DNA from: Phormidium tenue FACHB-886
GTDB taxonomy: Bacteria; Cyanobacteriota; Cyanobacteriia; Elainellales; Elainellaceae
DNA: 64,000 bases
Reading direction: 5' to 3'
NCBI RefSeq assembly: GCF_014764505.1
Contig: NZ_JACXWX010000026.1
Coordinates: 1-64,000 of the forward strand
Shown here: positions 48,719 to 58,505 of the stretch, one piece after another
Layout of the letters: the number at the start of each line of letters is the position of its first letter
How positions within the stretch are numbered: the stretch's first letter is position 1
The notes under the pieces: model-generated
Told to the model about the DNA's origin: nothing
What the model saw: the letters and a program-made list of their open reading frames with translations, nothing else
Database searches by the model: none
Translations under genes and position numbers: made by a program

Positions 48719-50047
48719 TTAGTTATCGTTAGCGGTGATAGGTTGTTTTATGCCTGTTTGAATCAGTTTGGCAGCCGCAGGAACCTGCTGCTGAATATCA
48801 CCATTGGTTCCTTTTTTTTTGGCGATCTCGGTTTCAATCAATCGATTCATCTCGTTCCAGGTTAGATCCCAGGAGATTTGTGATAGAAAGGCATCAACCC
48901 GGTTCAACCACTCCGAATCGATTTGGCTTTGCTCCAAAGCTTGTTCGATCGCCGTTACAAATTCTGGTGCGGTATCGGCAATATGTACCAGCTTTTCCTG
49001 CCCATAGGGACGCACGACATCCCGAATCGAGGTAGAGACAACAGGCTTGCCCGCCGCTAGATATTCTGGTGTTTTGGTCGGGCTGATGAATCGGGTTGAT
49101 TCATTGCAGGCAAAAGGCAACAACGCTACATCCCATCCTGCCAGATAGTTTGGTAGCTCCTGGTAAGTTTTACCACCTAAATAATGAATGTTGGGATGAC
49201 TAGGCAACGTTGCCGGATCAATTTTGACAACTGGACCAATGATCACTAAATGCCAATCAGGTCTTGCCTCGGCAATTCCATCAAGCAATTCTAGATCCAT
49301 TCGTTCATCAATTACACCATAGAATCCCATACGAGGATGGGGGATTGCGGCTTGATCAGGTGGATCTTCAACCCGATCTCTTGCCTGAGCAAAGTGTGCA
49401 GTATCGATACTGCTAGGGAATGCATGAACATTTGCATGCTGATGCTGTTTGGCTTCGTAGAGGCTGCGCCCGCCTGTAAATACTAAATCAGCCAGCTTAA
49501 ATAGATGGGTTTCTCTGGCTTGCAACTGAGGATGCGCTCCCTTAAAAGCAGCCAGCTCATCCATACAGTCATACACAACGGCTGATGCACTCAATTGATA
49601 AGTGAAAGGCACCGCCATAGGGGTGTAGTACCAGAGAATAGGCGCTTGAATCTCCGCCTCTGCAAATAGGTCATCGAGCAACTGCTGTTGCAGAGTAATC
49701 GCCATTTCTTCACTTAGATTAATGGGCAAGTGCGGCACTGCAACCCAAACACCGCACTCCCGTCTGCTAATCTCTAGCTGCCAAGAATCATCAGGGCTGG
49801 CGAGCGGCTCTTCCACGAAGAAGACTCTGCGTACCTGGGCGCAACGACTGAGCAGATGTTGCGGGCGTTGATAAACAAAATCCCACCGCAGATGAGAGAA
49901 GCACACTAAATCAGGTACACCTGGAAAGGCTGGTTCCAAAGTAGCGTCTTTAGACCACCGCAGATTGGCTGACGGAGTACCTAGTGATTGTTCCACTGGC
50001 ACCCCTTTTCCACTGTGATGGTCATTCAAAACGTGATGCTCAGACAT
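48719..50047 (-). CDS. Glycosyltransferase (GT4-like/TuaH-like)
   Basis: A 442-aa GT-B glycosyltransferase. Its N-domain has CFSHLRWDFVYQRPQHLLSR, a pattern of this group, and VYDCMDELAAF; the C-domain has MGFYGVIDERMDLELL, LGGKTYQELPNYLAGWDVAL and the sugar-nucleotide-binding SPTKTPEYLAAGKPVVS. It is first in the minus-strand set followed by glf, so it may use UDP-galactofuranose. The N-terminal 35 residues look disordered. About 1.1 kb of DNA separates it from the divergent galE gene. Confidence 0.9.
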   Translation of the reverse strand: MSEHHVLNDHHSGKGVPVEQSLGTPSANLRWSKDATLEPAFPGVPDLVCFSHLRWDFVYQRPQHLLSRCAQVRRVFFVEEPLASPDDSWQLEISRRECGVWVAVPHLPINLSEEMAITLQQQLLDDLFAEAEIQAPILWYYTPMAVPFTYQLSASAVVYDCMDELAAFKGAHPQLQARETHLFKLADLVFTGGRSLYEAKQHQHANVHAFPSSIDTAHFAQARDRVEDPPDQAAIPHPRMGFYGVIDERMDLELLDGIAEARPDWHLVIIGPVVKIDPATLPSHPNIHYLGGKTYQELPNYLAGWDVALLPFACNESTRFISPTKTPEYLAAGKPVVSTSIRDVVRPYGQEKLVHIADTAPEFVTAIEQALEQSQIDSEWLNRVDAFLSQISWDLTWNEMNRLIETEIAKKKGTNGDIQQQVPAAAKLIQTGIKQPITANDN

Positions 50048-51168
50048 TCCTTACCTCGTACGTTATGGATTGAATGGGTTGTTTAGACTCATCTAGAAAC
50101 TAAATACCTCAAACAGGCAATGAGAATTCTAAGCAAACAAACTGTGCACAGAGCGGTTGAGCTTGCACAATCAGCAATTGCAGACTTACAGTTTTAATAG
50201 CAAAGTTGGCAAAGTCGCTTCCCTAGCTATTTTTTCGTCGTTTTCACGCTATTTCCTCATTCTTTTAAAGAAATGAGTTGCAGTAGTGAATTTTGCTGCT
50301 TAGATCTGATACAGAACCCAAATTCTGAAGGAACAAAAGGATTCATTGGTAAGACTTGGCACTGCAGCGCCCTTACAGCACATTGCTACTCTGTCAATAA
50401 ATTCCGCATCGCAACCAATAAGGGCAATCTAGTAGTCTCAATGTTGCCAAACCTGCAAACTGCTTCCTCATCACTCCCTCGTTATTTACTCATTTTCTCT
50501 AATCAAATGAGTTGTAATAAAAGGAATAACAACTTTAATTATGTTGAAGCGTCCTCCAGAAGAACAGAGCTAGATCAACCAGAAGGAGGGTCTCTACATT
50601 AAAACACATAGTGATGAAATTAACAATTGCAGCGTAATGATCATTTGCCATCAAGCCATCATATTATCTTGTACGGAAAATCTTAATGATTTTTACTCCT
50701 AAAGATAGAAGAGCAAGAAGTATTACTTCACTGATATTGAGAAAGAAGCGCTTTCAAAATGAATTCGAAACAGAGGCGACTTTGTGCTGCTTGCCTAAAT
50801 TTCTAGCTCTCACATTGGATTTAATTGATTTAGTATTTAGAGGACGTTTGAGAAGTATTAGATGTTTTGCCTTTACCCTAAATTCTTTCGCATTTCTAAG
50901 ATTTTGACTGATTCTTTGTTCAAATCTCCTAACGTGCGGATTTAGGTGACCATTTGAGTCAATGTTGGCGCTTTTCTAACATCCTCTTAAAGTTTCGCTC
51001 CAAGCCATCTGTTGAACAGATAGGAGTTAGCTTTTTAGGTTGAGTATTGGCTTTTATAGGGCAAATTTCCATCTCACCTGAGACTATAGAAGTTCTTTGC
51101 GTGAGGTTCTTTAGATAGAACCTCGGGAAAATTAGTGGAAGGTTGGCTCGTTAGCAGAGGATAAGGCA
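50048..51168. other. Long divergent intergenic region between GT and galE
   Basis: No gene is supported in 1.1 kb. Short frames here (for example 50273-50602) lack family features. Two segments are loosely alike, about 50205-50300 and 50455-50545, each with a GCAAA...GCTTCC part and an AAATGAGTTG(C/T)A part, suggesting a degenerate duplication about 230 bp apart. The promoters for both sides must lie here. Confidence 0.5.
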
Positions 51169-52164
51169 GTGTCGGATAAACCAATGATTTTAGTAACAGG
51201 GGGGGCAGGATATATCGGCGCTCATGCAGTCTTAGCGCTTCAGCAAGCAGGGTATGACGTGCTGGTGTTGGATAACCTATCCAATGGGCATCGAGAACTG
51301 GTTGAGCAGAGATTGCAGGTGAAACTGCTTGTGGGCGACACTAGCGATCGCCCCTTGCTCGATCGCCTATTCGCCACTTACCCCATTACAGCAGTCATGC
51401 ATTTTGCCGCATACATTGCTGTGGGTGAATCTGTAGCAGATCCAGCCAAGTATTACCGCAATAACGTAATGGGAACGCTGACGCTGTTGGAGGCAATGGT
51501 AGCTGCATCAGTTAAGCAACTGGTGTTTTCCTCTACCTGTGCACTCTACGGCGATCCTAAGTATGTTCCAATTACAGAAGACCATCCGCAAGATCCGATT
51601 AGCCCCTATGCTAGCAGCAAGCAAATGGTAGAGCGGATTTTAGCGGACTTTGACGCGGCTTATGGTTTAAAGTCTGTTCGCTTCCGTTACTTTAACGCTG
51701 CCGGAGCTGATCCAAACGGATTACTGGGTGAAGATCACGAACCTGAATCTCATCTCATTCCTCTTGTGTTGCTGGCTGCTCTTGGCAAGCGTGAAAACAT
51801 TTCAATTCTGGGCACCGACTATTCCACTTCTGACGGCACCTGCATCCGAGACTATATTCATGTTGCCGACTTGGCGCAGGCGCATGTTTTGGGATTGAAG
51901 TACCTGCAAGAGGGTGGAGCGAGTGATGTGTTCAATTTAGGAAACGGCAGTGGCTTTTCGGTGCGTGAAGTGATCGAAGTAGCCCGGAAGGTGACTCAGC
52001 GCGAGATCAAGGTGGTAGAACGCGATCGTCGTGCGGGAGATCCTCCGATTTTAGTGGGCAGTAGCGATAAGGCTCGAACCGTTCTAGGCTGGCAGCCAAA
52101 ATACCCGGAACTTGAAGAGATTCTCACTCATGCTTGGCAGTGGCATCAGCAGCGGCACAAATAA
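51169..52164 (+). CDS. galE: UDP-glucose 4-epimerase
   Basis: A 331-aa extended SDR converting UDP-glucose to UDP-galactose. NAD-binding GGAGYIGA (11-18), FSSTCALYGD and catalytic Y147/K151 in SPYASSK are present, with RYFNAAGADP and HLIPLVL downstream as in GalE. GTG start at 51169, preceded by AGAGGATAAGG. The product is the substrate of the mutase encoded by glf in the divergent operon. Confidence 0.95.
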   Translation: MSDKPMILVTGGAGYIGAHAVLALQQAGYDVLVLDNLSNGHRELVEQRLQVKLLVGDTSDRPLLDRLFATYPITAVMHFAAYIAVGESVADPAKYYRNNVMGTLTLLEAMVAASVKQLVFSSTCALYGDPKYVPITEDHPQDPISPYASSKQMVERILADFDAAYGLKSVRFRYFNAAGADPNGLLGEDHEPESHLIPLVLLAALGKRENISILGTDYSTSDGTCIRDYIHVADLAQAHVLGLKYLQEGGASDVFNLGNGSGFSVREVIEVARKVTQREIKVVERDRRAGDPPILVGSSDKARTVLGWQPKYPELEEILTHAWQWHQQRHK

Positions 52165-52254
52165 TGTGTGTGTAGCGTCACGGCTAAATTACAGCGCTTT
52201 GCGCGGTTCTCAAAGATAATTTGGAATCTATTCAAGCAATAGTTCCGGAAAAAG

Positions 52255-52299
52255 ATAGTTCTGGGGAAAAGTTGGATGCCAACTTTTCTCCAGAACTAT
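52255..52299. terminator. Bidirectional terminator between galE and the GH43 gene
   Basis: A 21-bp stem (52255-52275 and 52279-52299) with a 3-nt loop and one G-T pair, between convergent genes. Two copies of TTGATTAAGCTTT follow at 52305 and 52320, 15 bp apart, running into the end of the GH43 gene. Confidence 0.82.
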
Positions 52300-52322
52300 T
52301 TAGCTTGATTAAGCTTTCTTGA

Positions 52323-53318
52323 TTAAGCTTTTGGGACAATTTGCGGTGTCCAAGTTGGTCCATTACAATAGGGCCCCTCTGGTGTCCAAGTCAGTAAATC
52401 AATGCACATGCGACGGGCTCGCATTTCGGTGTCCCAAGCATGGTAGACCAGATACTCTGTCTGCCCGTCTAACGCGGTAACGATCGAGTTATGCCCAGGA
52501 CCCAGCACAGATCCTGGGATCGATCGCAACACGCGTGGTCCTGCATCATTTCCTGCATCCGAGTAAGGACCCATCACATGGGTTGCAATGCCATAATCAA
52601 CCCCGTAGCTATCAGTTTCCCAACGTCCACCGCTGTAAAAGCAATAGTAACGGCTGCCATGCTTGCGAACACAAGGTCCTTCCAGGGTATGCCAGTCGTA
52701 GATGCCGCCATACATCGGACGGTTTGCCAAAAATCGCTGCCAGTCCTGACGAGCACGGAGCACTACTTTTCCCTCACCCGCCAGTTCTGTCATTGTAACC
52801 AGGCGATCGACCATCAGCGCTGTTCCTGCCCGCACATCCCCTGCTGCATCCAGGAAATCTTGGGCATAGAAGAGATACCATTGCCCGTCATCATCCTGAA
52901 ATGGGCTGGGATCGATCGCAAATGGGTAAGCTTTTGGGTCTAATAACGGTTTACCCATATCTTGATAAGGTCCCAATGGACTAGAACTGGTAGCAACCCG
53001 TAACTGATGGTGCTTATCCTCATGCCCAACGGAGTAGTAGAGGTAAAAAGTGCCGTCCCAATAAGCAATTTCGGGTGCCCAAAAATTATCGCCTAAAGCC
53101 GGGTCTGGACGCTGCAGAGCATTTCCAGCAGGCTGCCAATCCACCAAATTTTCAGACTGGAGCAGGGGAAAAACTCGCTGTTGCTTAACCTCATCTACCT
53201 GCCCTGCAGCTTCTGCGGGACCTGTGCCGATCGCGTAATAGATTCCCTCATGTTGCCAAACAAAGGGATCGGCAAAATACTCTGGGTAAACCGGATTAAT
53301 ATATGTTTGCGCTGTCAT
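52323..53318 (-). CDS. Glycoside hydrolase family 43-like enzyme
   Basis: A 331-aa five-bladed beta-propeller hydrolase. Catalytic residues of the GH43 pattern: D17 in EYFADPFVW (base), D136 in FAIDPSPF (pKa modulator) and E213 in HTLEGPCVRKHG (acid). NFWAPEIAYWDGTFYLYYS is a typical blade. No signal peptide, so it may act in the cytoplasm. GH43 members cleave arabinofuranosides, xylosides or, in some subfamilies, galactofuranosides; the glf and galE neighbours make the last attractive but unproven. Confidence 0.92.
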   Translation of the reverse strand: MTAQTYINPVYPEYFADPFVWQHEGIYYAIGTGPAEAAGQVDEVKQQRVFPLLQSENLVDWQPAGNALQRPDPALGDNFWAPEIAYWDGTFYLYYSVGHEDKHHQLRVATSSSPLGPYQDMGKPLLDPKAYPFAIDPSPFQDDDGQWYLFYAQDFLDAAGDVRAGTALMVDRLVTMTELAGEGKVVLRARQDWQRFLANRPMYGGIYDWHTLEGPCVRKHGSRYYCFYSGGRWETDSYGVDYGIATHVMGPYSDAGNDAGPRVLRSIPGSVLGPGHNSIVTALDGQTEYLVYHAWDTEMRARRMCIDLLTWTPEGPYCNGPTWTPQIVPKA

Positions 53319-53442
53319 CCGTTTTGTCAGATAGTAAACCGAGAATTATTAACCCGGTAATAATGGAGGCTACACAGCTGGCAGGGTGGGCAGTGTTCAC
53401 TTTACAAAACTATGCGCTCTCAACGGTTACTGGGTCAATGAC

Positions 53443-53640
53443 CTACTCTGTCAGGATACTATCTTCTGAACCAGACGAGCTATCTTCTGGGGTAACAATC
53501 TCTACGGTTCCGATCGCAGGTTGAGCAGGAAACAAGCCCAGTCTAGTTTGCTCTTCTAGGGCAGAGATCAGGGTATGAAGTTCTTCTAATGACTGGTAAA
53601 TCATGACTGTGTTGCTGTGTAGATTTGAGTCATTGTTCAT
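53443..53640 (-). CDS. Small acidic protein, unknown
   Basis: A 65-aa protein, MNNDSNLHSNTVMIYQSLEE then LHTLISALEEQTRLGLFPAQ and a Ser/Glu/Asp-rich tail (TPEDSSSGSEDSILTE). A central amphipathic helix is visible. AGGCGG precedes the ATG. No family recognised; moderate coding support. Confidence 0.45.
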   Translation of the reverse strand: MNNDSNLHSNTVMIYQSLEELHTLISALEEQTRLGLFPAQPAIGTVEIVTPEDSSSGSEDSILTE

Positions 53641-53724
53641 AGTTCATCCGCCTGAATGATTCTGCGCTCGACTATCGACTAATGGTTTGATTCTAAATTT
53701 GGGGCGTAGTAATTGTATCTTTAG

Positions 53725-53919
53725 TTAATTTAATTGTTTAAAGCGATCGTTAAGCCAATAAAAGCCTTTCTCTAAACACTCAGAACAGACTTCGCCGTAA
53801 GATTGACCTTGATCATTACAAACAATAATTTTTGCTTCTGTGAGCTCAAATAACTGATTGCAAATCAAGCACGGCTGTTGTTTACACGGAGTTTGGTTAC
53901 ATTCAATCTGAAGCTGCAT
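53725..53919 (-). CDS. Small cysteine-rich zinc-finger-like protein
   Basis: A 64-aa protein with CLIC and CSEC knuckles (PCLICNQLFELTEAKIIVCN, then GQSYGEVCSECLEKGFYWLN), plus an N-terminal C-x-x-x-C. Four cysteines probably bind zinc. The pattern, including SYGEVC.EC..KGFYWL, resembles short conserved cyanobacterial proteins of unknown role. Confidence 0.75.
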   Translation of the reverse strand: MQLQIECNQTPCKQQPCLICNQLFELTEAKIIVCNDQGQSYGEVCSECLEKGFYWLNDRFKQLN

Positions 53920-54148
53920 AGATTACTCTTGTTCCTGAAGTGATTTTTTTGTCAAACTGCAACTTTTTCACATGCTCTAACAATACAGATTCAACCTTTT
54001 GCTAGCGTCTGGCTTGAGAGTGAGTGCTACTGTACTTGCCTTTATACTTAGCTGTGATCCTGCACACAAAGCGAGTTCAATTAACTTCAACTACTGATAA
54101 GTAGTTCATCTTTGTTAACGCCAAGACTGATTAAATTAAGATGCAATT

Positions 54149-54829
54149 TCACCCAATTGCAAGGTTACGCAGTTCAGCTCCATCAAGCTCCACGATATCA
54201 GGTTCCATCTCATTTTCAGAACTCTGTAGGTCAGATATAGGCTGCTCTCCTGCTACAGAGACGGGTTCATACGCTAAACGCACTAGTTCAGCGGCAATTT
54301 CTGTAATAGGTAACACTCGATCAACAGCAACATGCTCGATCGCGCTCTGGGGCATTGACGCAAATAATGCTTCATCCGGGTTTTGCACGACTGCAACGCC
54401 GCCCAGTCGTTTTATGTCCATTAACCCGGCAGTACCGTCATCCAGTGCGCCCGATAGCACTATACCTACCACCCGCTGCCTATATGCATTGGCTGCTGTA
54501 CGAAATAGTGCATCAATGGCAGGACGAAAGCCATTCTCTTTGGGACCCTCAGCCAATCGCACATAGCCCCGCTTCACCAACAAATGGCAATCTGGCAGTG
54601 GTATATAAATTCGCCCATGTTCAATTGCTTCCCTATCGCTGGCATGATTGGCATACAGCTTTGCTTCCTTATTCAGGATCTTTGGCATAAAACTTTTTGA
54701 CCAGCTTGGAAAATGCACGACAATGAAGATGGCAGCAGGCAAATCAGACGGCAACCGGGAAATTAGTTTGATCAGTGCTTCTATGCCACCGGCAGAAGCG
54801 CCAATTACAATAATGTCGTGTCCTGGCAT
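54149..54829 (-). CDS. Stand-alone CheB-type protein-glutamate methylesterase
   Basis: A 226-aa protein made only of the CheB catalytic domain. Catalytic Ser12 in VIGASAGGIEAL, His39 in FIVVHFPSWS and the Asp in LSGALDDGTAGL (130/131) are present, together with AIEHGRIYIPLPDCHLLV and GGVAVVQNPDEALFASMP. The N-terminal receiver of ordinary CheB is missing, so it is not switched by CheA phosphorylation. A 40-residue acidic tail follows. In multi-kinase cyanobacteria such domains often serve non-chemotaxis signalling. No che genes are near. Confidence 0.9.
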   Translation of the reverse strand: MPGHDIIVIGASAGGIEALIKLISRLPSDLPAAIFIVVHFPSWSKSFMPKILNKEAKLYANHASDREAIEHGRIYIPLPDCHLLVKRGYVRLAEGPKENGFRPAIDALFRTAANAYRQRVVGIVLSGALDDGTAGLMDIKRLGGVAVVQNPDEALFASMPQSAIEHVAVDRVLPITEIAAELVRLAYEPVSVAGEQPISDLQSSENEMEPDIVELDGAELRNLAIG

Positions 54830-55945
54830 CTAATATTTTTCCATTGACATTCAAGCAGAATAGCGATCTCAGTGCACCTCAACATCCCTAAAAAGCACTC
54901 CTCCCTGATTAAGCGTCCTGTTTTTGGCAAACAAAACTCTCTTAACTCGCAGCCTACAGAACTAATTCGTGAACTAATCGGCTAATAGTTGAACCCGCTA
55001 AGAGCTTGTAGGCTGGGTTACGCTTTACCCAATTTCTGTGGGGTAGGCTTCCACTGAGCTGATTTTAGGGATGCAGCCTGCGATCGCCCAACCAAGCCAT
55101 TAATCCGACTTCTCCGATCTTTTTGCCTGACTTTGCCTAACTTTTTCCTGCCGGCGATTCGAGTGTTCTCATCTATTCTAGAAGAGTACTGGAGCAAGAC
55201 CAACAAAGTATTGCTTTCAAGTATTGCTTCCAATGTAAATTCAAGTGTTTGCTCAACTAAAGATATAGAAGCTGTAATCACCTACGAACAGACTTTTGTT
55301 AAGCAGAATCCATATCATCTTAGCCAAAGGATTAAATCATGGGCACGCTTCAGGGCCTCGGTCGCATTAACCTCGGTGTTGCTAGATCTTTTACAGATTA
55401 GCGAGACGGGACAACTCTACCTTCTCGCTAGACACCAGCAGCGTCAAGATTAAAGTTAAAGAACTAGACAGACTCTCTGACGATGTCAATATTTGCATCT
55501 AGTTCCTTTCATGCTCCGCGTGGCGGCGCTTAGCGCATACATGGCTACCCACGCCGCCATCTCAGTTCCAATTAGCGAAGCACAGATTCAAGCCATGCTG
55601 TTCGTGAAAACTGCAACTGATGCGCTGCGGACGGCAGGGACATTTCGAAGTAATTGAGTTCTGGATCGAGAACTAGATATTAATTGAGCTGCTACCACCT
55701 GAGATCATCGATCAATATCTCAAGTGTGTACAACCGCAGTTACTCAGACAAGCCGCGACATCGTTAATATAGTGCTACGCGCATATGTTAGGATTTGCCT
55801 TTCTGTGTGAAAACCGCGTTATGCGAGGTTTCTAAACAAAAAGAGTTTTAGTCCGGGCGCATAGCGCCATACAGTCTGAAGCAAAGAGAAGTGAATCCCA
55901 GATGCGCTACATGAGGCAGGAGGTTGAGTTTGAACTAAGGTAAGA
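54830..55945. other. Long intergenic region with repeats, no gene supported
   Basis: About 1.1 kb. Short frames (for example 55133-55453) show no family pattern. A stretch around 55339-55403 reads MGTLQGLGRINLGVARSFTD before a stop and may be a gene remnant. It ends with the REP-like repeat at 55766-55880. Confidence 0.45.
55766..55880. repeat. REP-like doublet, copy 3 (divergent)
   Basis: A left palindromic part with TATAGTGCTACGCGCATAT, a central imperfect hairpin (AAACCGCG...GCGAGGTTT) and a right part with GCGCATAGCGCC. The order, palindrome, hairpin, palindrome, is that of the repeats at 21201 and 32862, but the internal sequence differs. Confidence 0.45.
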
Positions 55946-57505
55946 ATGACCCCAAACTTACCTCAGCGTTCAGGAGTGTTTATGTCATCTCGTATTGTCA
56001 GCCCTCTTACCCGCGCAGAGACATCTGGCTACCGCGAAACCTCACGCCATGCTGATGTTATGCACTTCATCGAGCAGCTGCGGCAACAGAACCATCCTTC
56101 TCTGGCTGTTACTTCATTTGGCAAGAGCCCTGAAAACCGCGATCTACCGTTGCTGGTGTTGTCTGCTCAAGGCATCAGCACGCCAGAGCAAGCGCGAGCC
56201 AGCGAACTGCCGATCGTGCTGATCATCAATGGAATTCATGCCGGTGAGGTGGAAGGAAAAGAAGCCAGTTTGATGCTAGCGCGTGATCTGTTGGCAAGTT
56301 CAATGGATGACCTGCTCAACCATTGCATTCTTTTGATTGTGCCGCTGTTCAACCCCGATGGAAACGATCGCATCTCCCCTACAAATCGCCAGTTGGACTT
56401 GACCAAACTAGAGGGACAAATCGGTCCCGTCACTGGAGTGGGTACAAGGGGTAATGCCAGCGGCATCAATCTCAATCGGGATTACATGAAGCAGGAAGCA
56501 CTGGAAATGCGTCTACTCCAAACGCAGGTTTACCAGCGCTGGCAGCCTCATTTGACGCTAGACTGCCATGCCACCAATGGTTCAATCCATCGCTTCGCCC
56601 TCACCTATGATGTCCCGCACACCATTGAAAGCGGTCGTTCAGAGCCGATCTTGTTTATGCGAGAGCAGATGTTGCCTGCCGTGACGCAACGCCTGAAGCA
56701 GCGGACAGAACTGGACACCTTCTACTACGGCAACTTCCAGTTTGACGAGCAAAACACAGGCAATGGCTGGATCACCTATCCGCATCACCCAAGATTTGGC
56801 ACTAACTATCGCGGCTTGACTAACCGCCTCGACTTGTTATTAGAAACCTATTCCTATCTAGAATTTCGCGATCGCGTCTTCACCACCTATGAGTTTTTGG
56901 TAGAAGTGCTGCAGTTTGTGCGGGAACGAGGCGATGACATGGTACAGGTGGTGGAATCGAGCCAGCGTCCTCCCGATCGCATTGCAGTGCAATATCGTTT
57001 AGAAGCCTTTCCAGAGCCAGTAGAAATTTTAACGCGAGCGCCATATGCGCTGACAGGAGAACCAATTAGCGTTAGGGTTCCTCATCTGGCACGGTTTGTA
57101 GGAACGGAGATAATCGATCGCCCCTGGGCGTATGCAGTGTCTGAAGCCGTCGCACAGCATTTGCAACGACATGGATTAGCGGTGCAACGGCTCAACGCAG
57201 ATTGTACGGCGGCGGTTGAGGTAGCTTACGTTGAAGCGAGCAATCAGCCTCAAGCCAGTCGAGCCATCTTGGAGGCTAGCACCACGACTGATCGCCTGCT
57301 GCAAGCCGCTTACTACCCTGAAACGCACAAACTCATGGCTGGAACCTACCTGGTAGAAACAGAACAGCCTTTAGGGGCGATCGCTGTTTACCTGTGCGAA
57401 GCCTGCAGCGATGATAACCTTGTCATTTCTGGCATTATTTCAGAACCGCCTCCGGGTGCCCCCTTTCCTATTTTGCGGGTGATCGAAAGCTGTAAGGTGA
57501 ACTGA
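55946..57505 (+). CDS. M14-family zinc carboxypeptidase
   Basis: A 519-aa metallopeptidase. Zinc ligands H98 and E101 lie in NGIHAGEVEGKE, the third ligand H208 in LTLDCHATNGS, and the catalytic glutamate E300 in DLLLETYSYLE. The substrate Arg/Asn region is NLNRDYMKQE. The catalytic domain covers about 20-330; a C-terminal 190-residue region (about 345-519) contains a second domain with EILTRAPYALTGEP. No clear signal peptide. GTTTATG at 55982 is an alternative start that would lose 12 residues. Its physiological peptide is unknown. Confidence 0.92.
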   Translation: MTPNLPQRSGVFMSSRIVSPLTRAETSGYRETSRHADVMHFIEQLRQQNHPSLAVTSFGKSPENRDLPLLVLSAQGISTPEQARASELPIVLIINGIHAGEVEGKEASLMLARDLLASSMDDLLNHCILLIVPLFNPDGNDRISPTNRQLDLTKLEGQIGPVTGVGTRGNASGINLNRDYMKQEALEMRLLQTQVYQRWQPHLTLDCHATNGSIHRFALTYDVPHTIESGRSEPILFMREQMLPAVTQRLKQRTELDTFYYGNFQFDEQNTGNGWITYPHHPRFGTNYRGLTNRLDLLLETYSYLEFRDRVFTTYEFLVEVLQFVRERGDDMVQVVESSQRPPDRIAVQYRLEAFPEPVEILTRAPYALTGEPISVRVPHLARFVGTEIIDRPWAYAVSEAVAQHLQRHGLAVQRLNADCTAAVEVAYVEASNQPQASRAILEASTTTDRLLQAAYYPETHKLMAGTYLVETEQPLGAIAVYLCEACSDDNLVISGIISEPPPGAPFPILRVIESCKVN

Positions 57506-57538
57506 GCAGGCGATCGGGATTCAAAAAGTCTGTTAATC

Positions 57539-57595
57539 GACTAGTGCAATAGAGACTAGTGCGATAGAGACTAGTGCAATAGATTAGTGTGATAC
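57539..57595 (+). repeat. 15-bp tandem repeat immediately before the DUF167 start
   Basis: Three full copies of GACTAGTGC(A/G)ATAGA (57539-57583) and a partial fourth run to the base before the ATG at 57596. The start therefore has no standard ribosome-binding site. Copy number may affect expression. Confidence 0.8.
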
Positions 57596-57832
57596 ATGGT
57601 GAAAAAACAAATCAAGTGCAAACCTATCTCAAAGAAGCAGCAGTTAGTCACTGAATCCGATGGCAGCCTGACAGCTCATCTTAAGTCTCCGCCTGTAGAT
57701 GGCAAGGCAAATGAAGAATTGGTTGTGCTGCTGGCAAAGTCCTTTGGAGTGCCCAAATCAAGCGTTGTAATCAAATCGGGATTGTCTGCACGGGTAAAGA
57801 TCGTGGAGATTCAAATGGATGAAAGCCGATAA
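57596..57832 (+). CDS. DUF167 (YggU-like) family protein
   Basis: A 78-aa protein with the DUF167 signature: basic start [54 protein letters not shown] and [12 protein letters not shown]. The family is widespread, small and of unknown function; structures show a mixed alpha/beta fold. No partner gene is adjacent. Confidence 0.88.
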   Translation: MVKKQIKCKPISKKQQLVTESDGSLTAHLKSPPVDGKANEELVVLLAKSFGVPKSSVVIKSGLSARVKIVEIQMDESR

Positions 57833-57952
57833 GGAAACTGGCTACCGCTCTCCAGAAGTTCAAATGGTATCCATTACGCGGCTTTTGGTTGCAACTGCTC
57901 AAAAGTGATTAAAATTAGTCAGCTTATCTTTGGCTAAGGTGAGGAGTTTCCC

Positions 57953-58420
57953 ATGAACAATAGAATTTTGTTGAGCTTAGTGGCAATGCCTGCAGTTGGT
58001 TCAACGCTGGCTATGATGATGGCGGGGGGTATGGCATCTGCGGCTGAAGTATCCCGTACTGACTTCCAGAGAATCAATACCCCTTCTAGTGCGGCTGCGG
58101 CGTCGTGTGATGCAGCCCAATCGGAGTTGAGTTCCTCAGCCATGAGGCAATCTGGTCACCCTGTTTTAATCGCTTCCTCAGCAGGGCCGGGTGAATATCC
58201 AATTGCAGACTTTAGTGAGGCAGAGAGCGATGCAGCAGTGGCTCTTTTTGGCTGCGACTGTCTTTCTTGTATTAACGCACTACGGCAACTGCGGAGCCAG
58301 TCTCTCGATCTAATGCCAACTTCCTATCAGGGGCACTGCTGGACATCCCTACAGCAACGAGTTTCTCCCCAAGAGGTGCAAGACCTATTACAAACTCTAG
58401 AAGCTGAAGAAGCTAACTAA
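57953..58420 (+). CDS. Secreted or periplasmic protein of unknown function
   Basis: A 155-aa protein with an N-terminal signal peptide (MNNRILLSLVAMPAVGSTLA to ASAAEV, cleavage near residue 31). The mature part has four cysteines, including GCDCLSCINALRQLRSQ and GHCWTSLQQRV, which may form disulfides or bind a metal. GGTGAGGAG lies upstream of the ATG. The ending is a helical EVQDLLQTLEAEEAN. No family recognised. Confidence 0.8.
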   Translation: MNNRILLSLVAMPAVGSTLAMMMAGGMASAAEVSRTDFQRINTPSSAAAASCDAAQSELSSSAMRQSGHPVLIASSAGPGEYPIADFSEAESDAAVALFGCDCLSCINALRQLRSQSLDLMPTSYQGHCWTSLQQRVSPQEVQDLLQTLEAEEAN

Positions 58421-58505
58421 TTTTAGAAGACGTCTAAGATTTTGTTGAATCGGCAAGTGGTTCGATCGCCTTACCTGAGGAAAGCGATTAACTTTAGGCT
58501 GTGTT

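Noticed and set aside
50273..50602. 109-codon frame in the GT-galE gap
   Set aside because: No ribosome-binding site, no family features, and Ser/Cys/Asn-rich composition of A/T-rich noncoding DNA.
57539..57595. Possible CRISPR-like array
   Set aside because: The units are contiguous 15-bp copies without spacers; no cas gene is present in the window.
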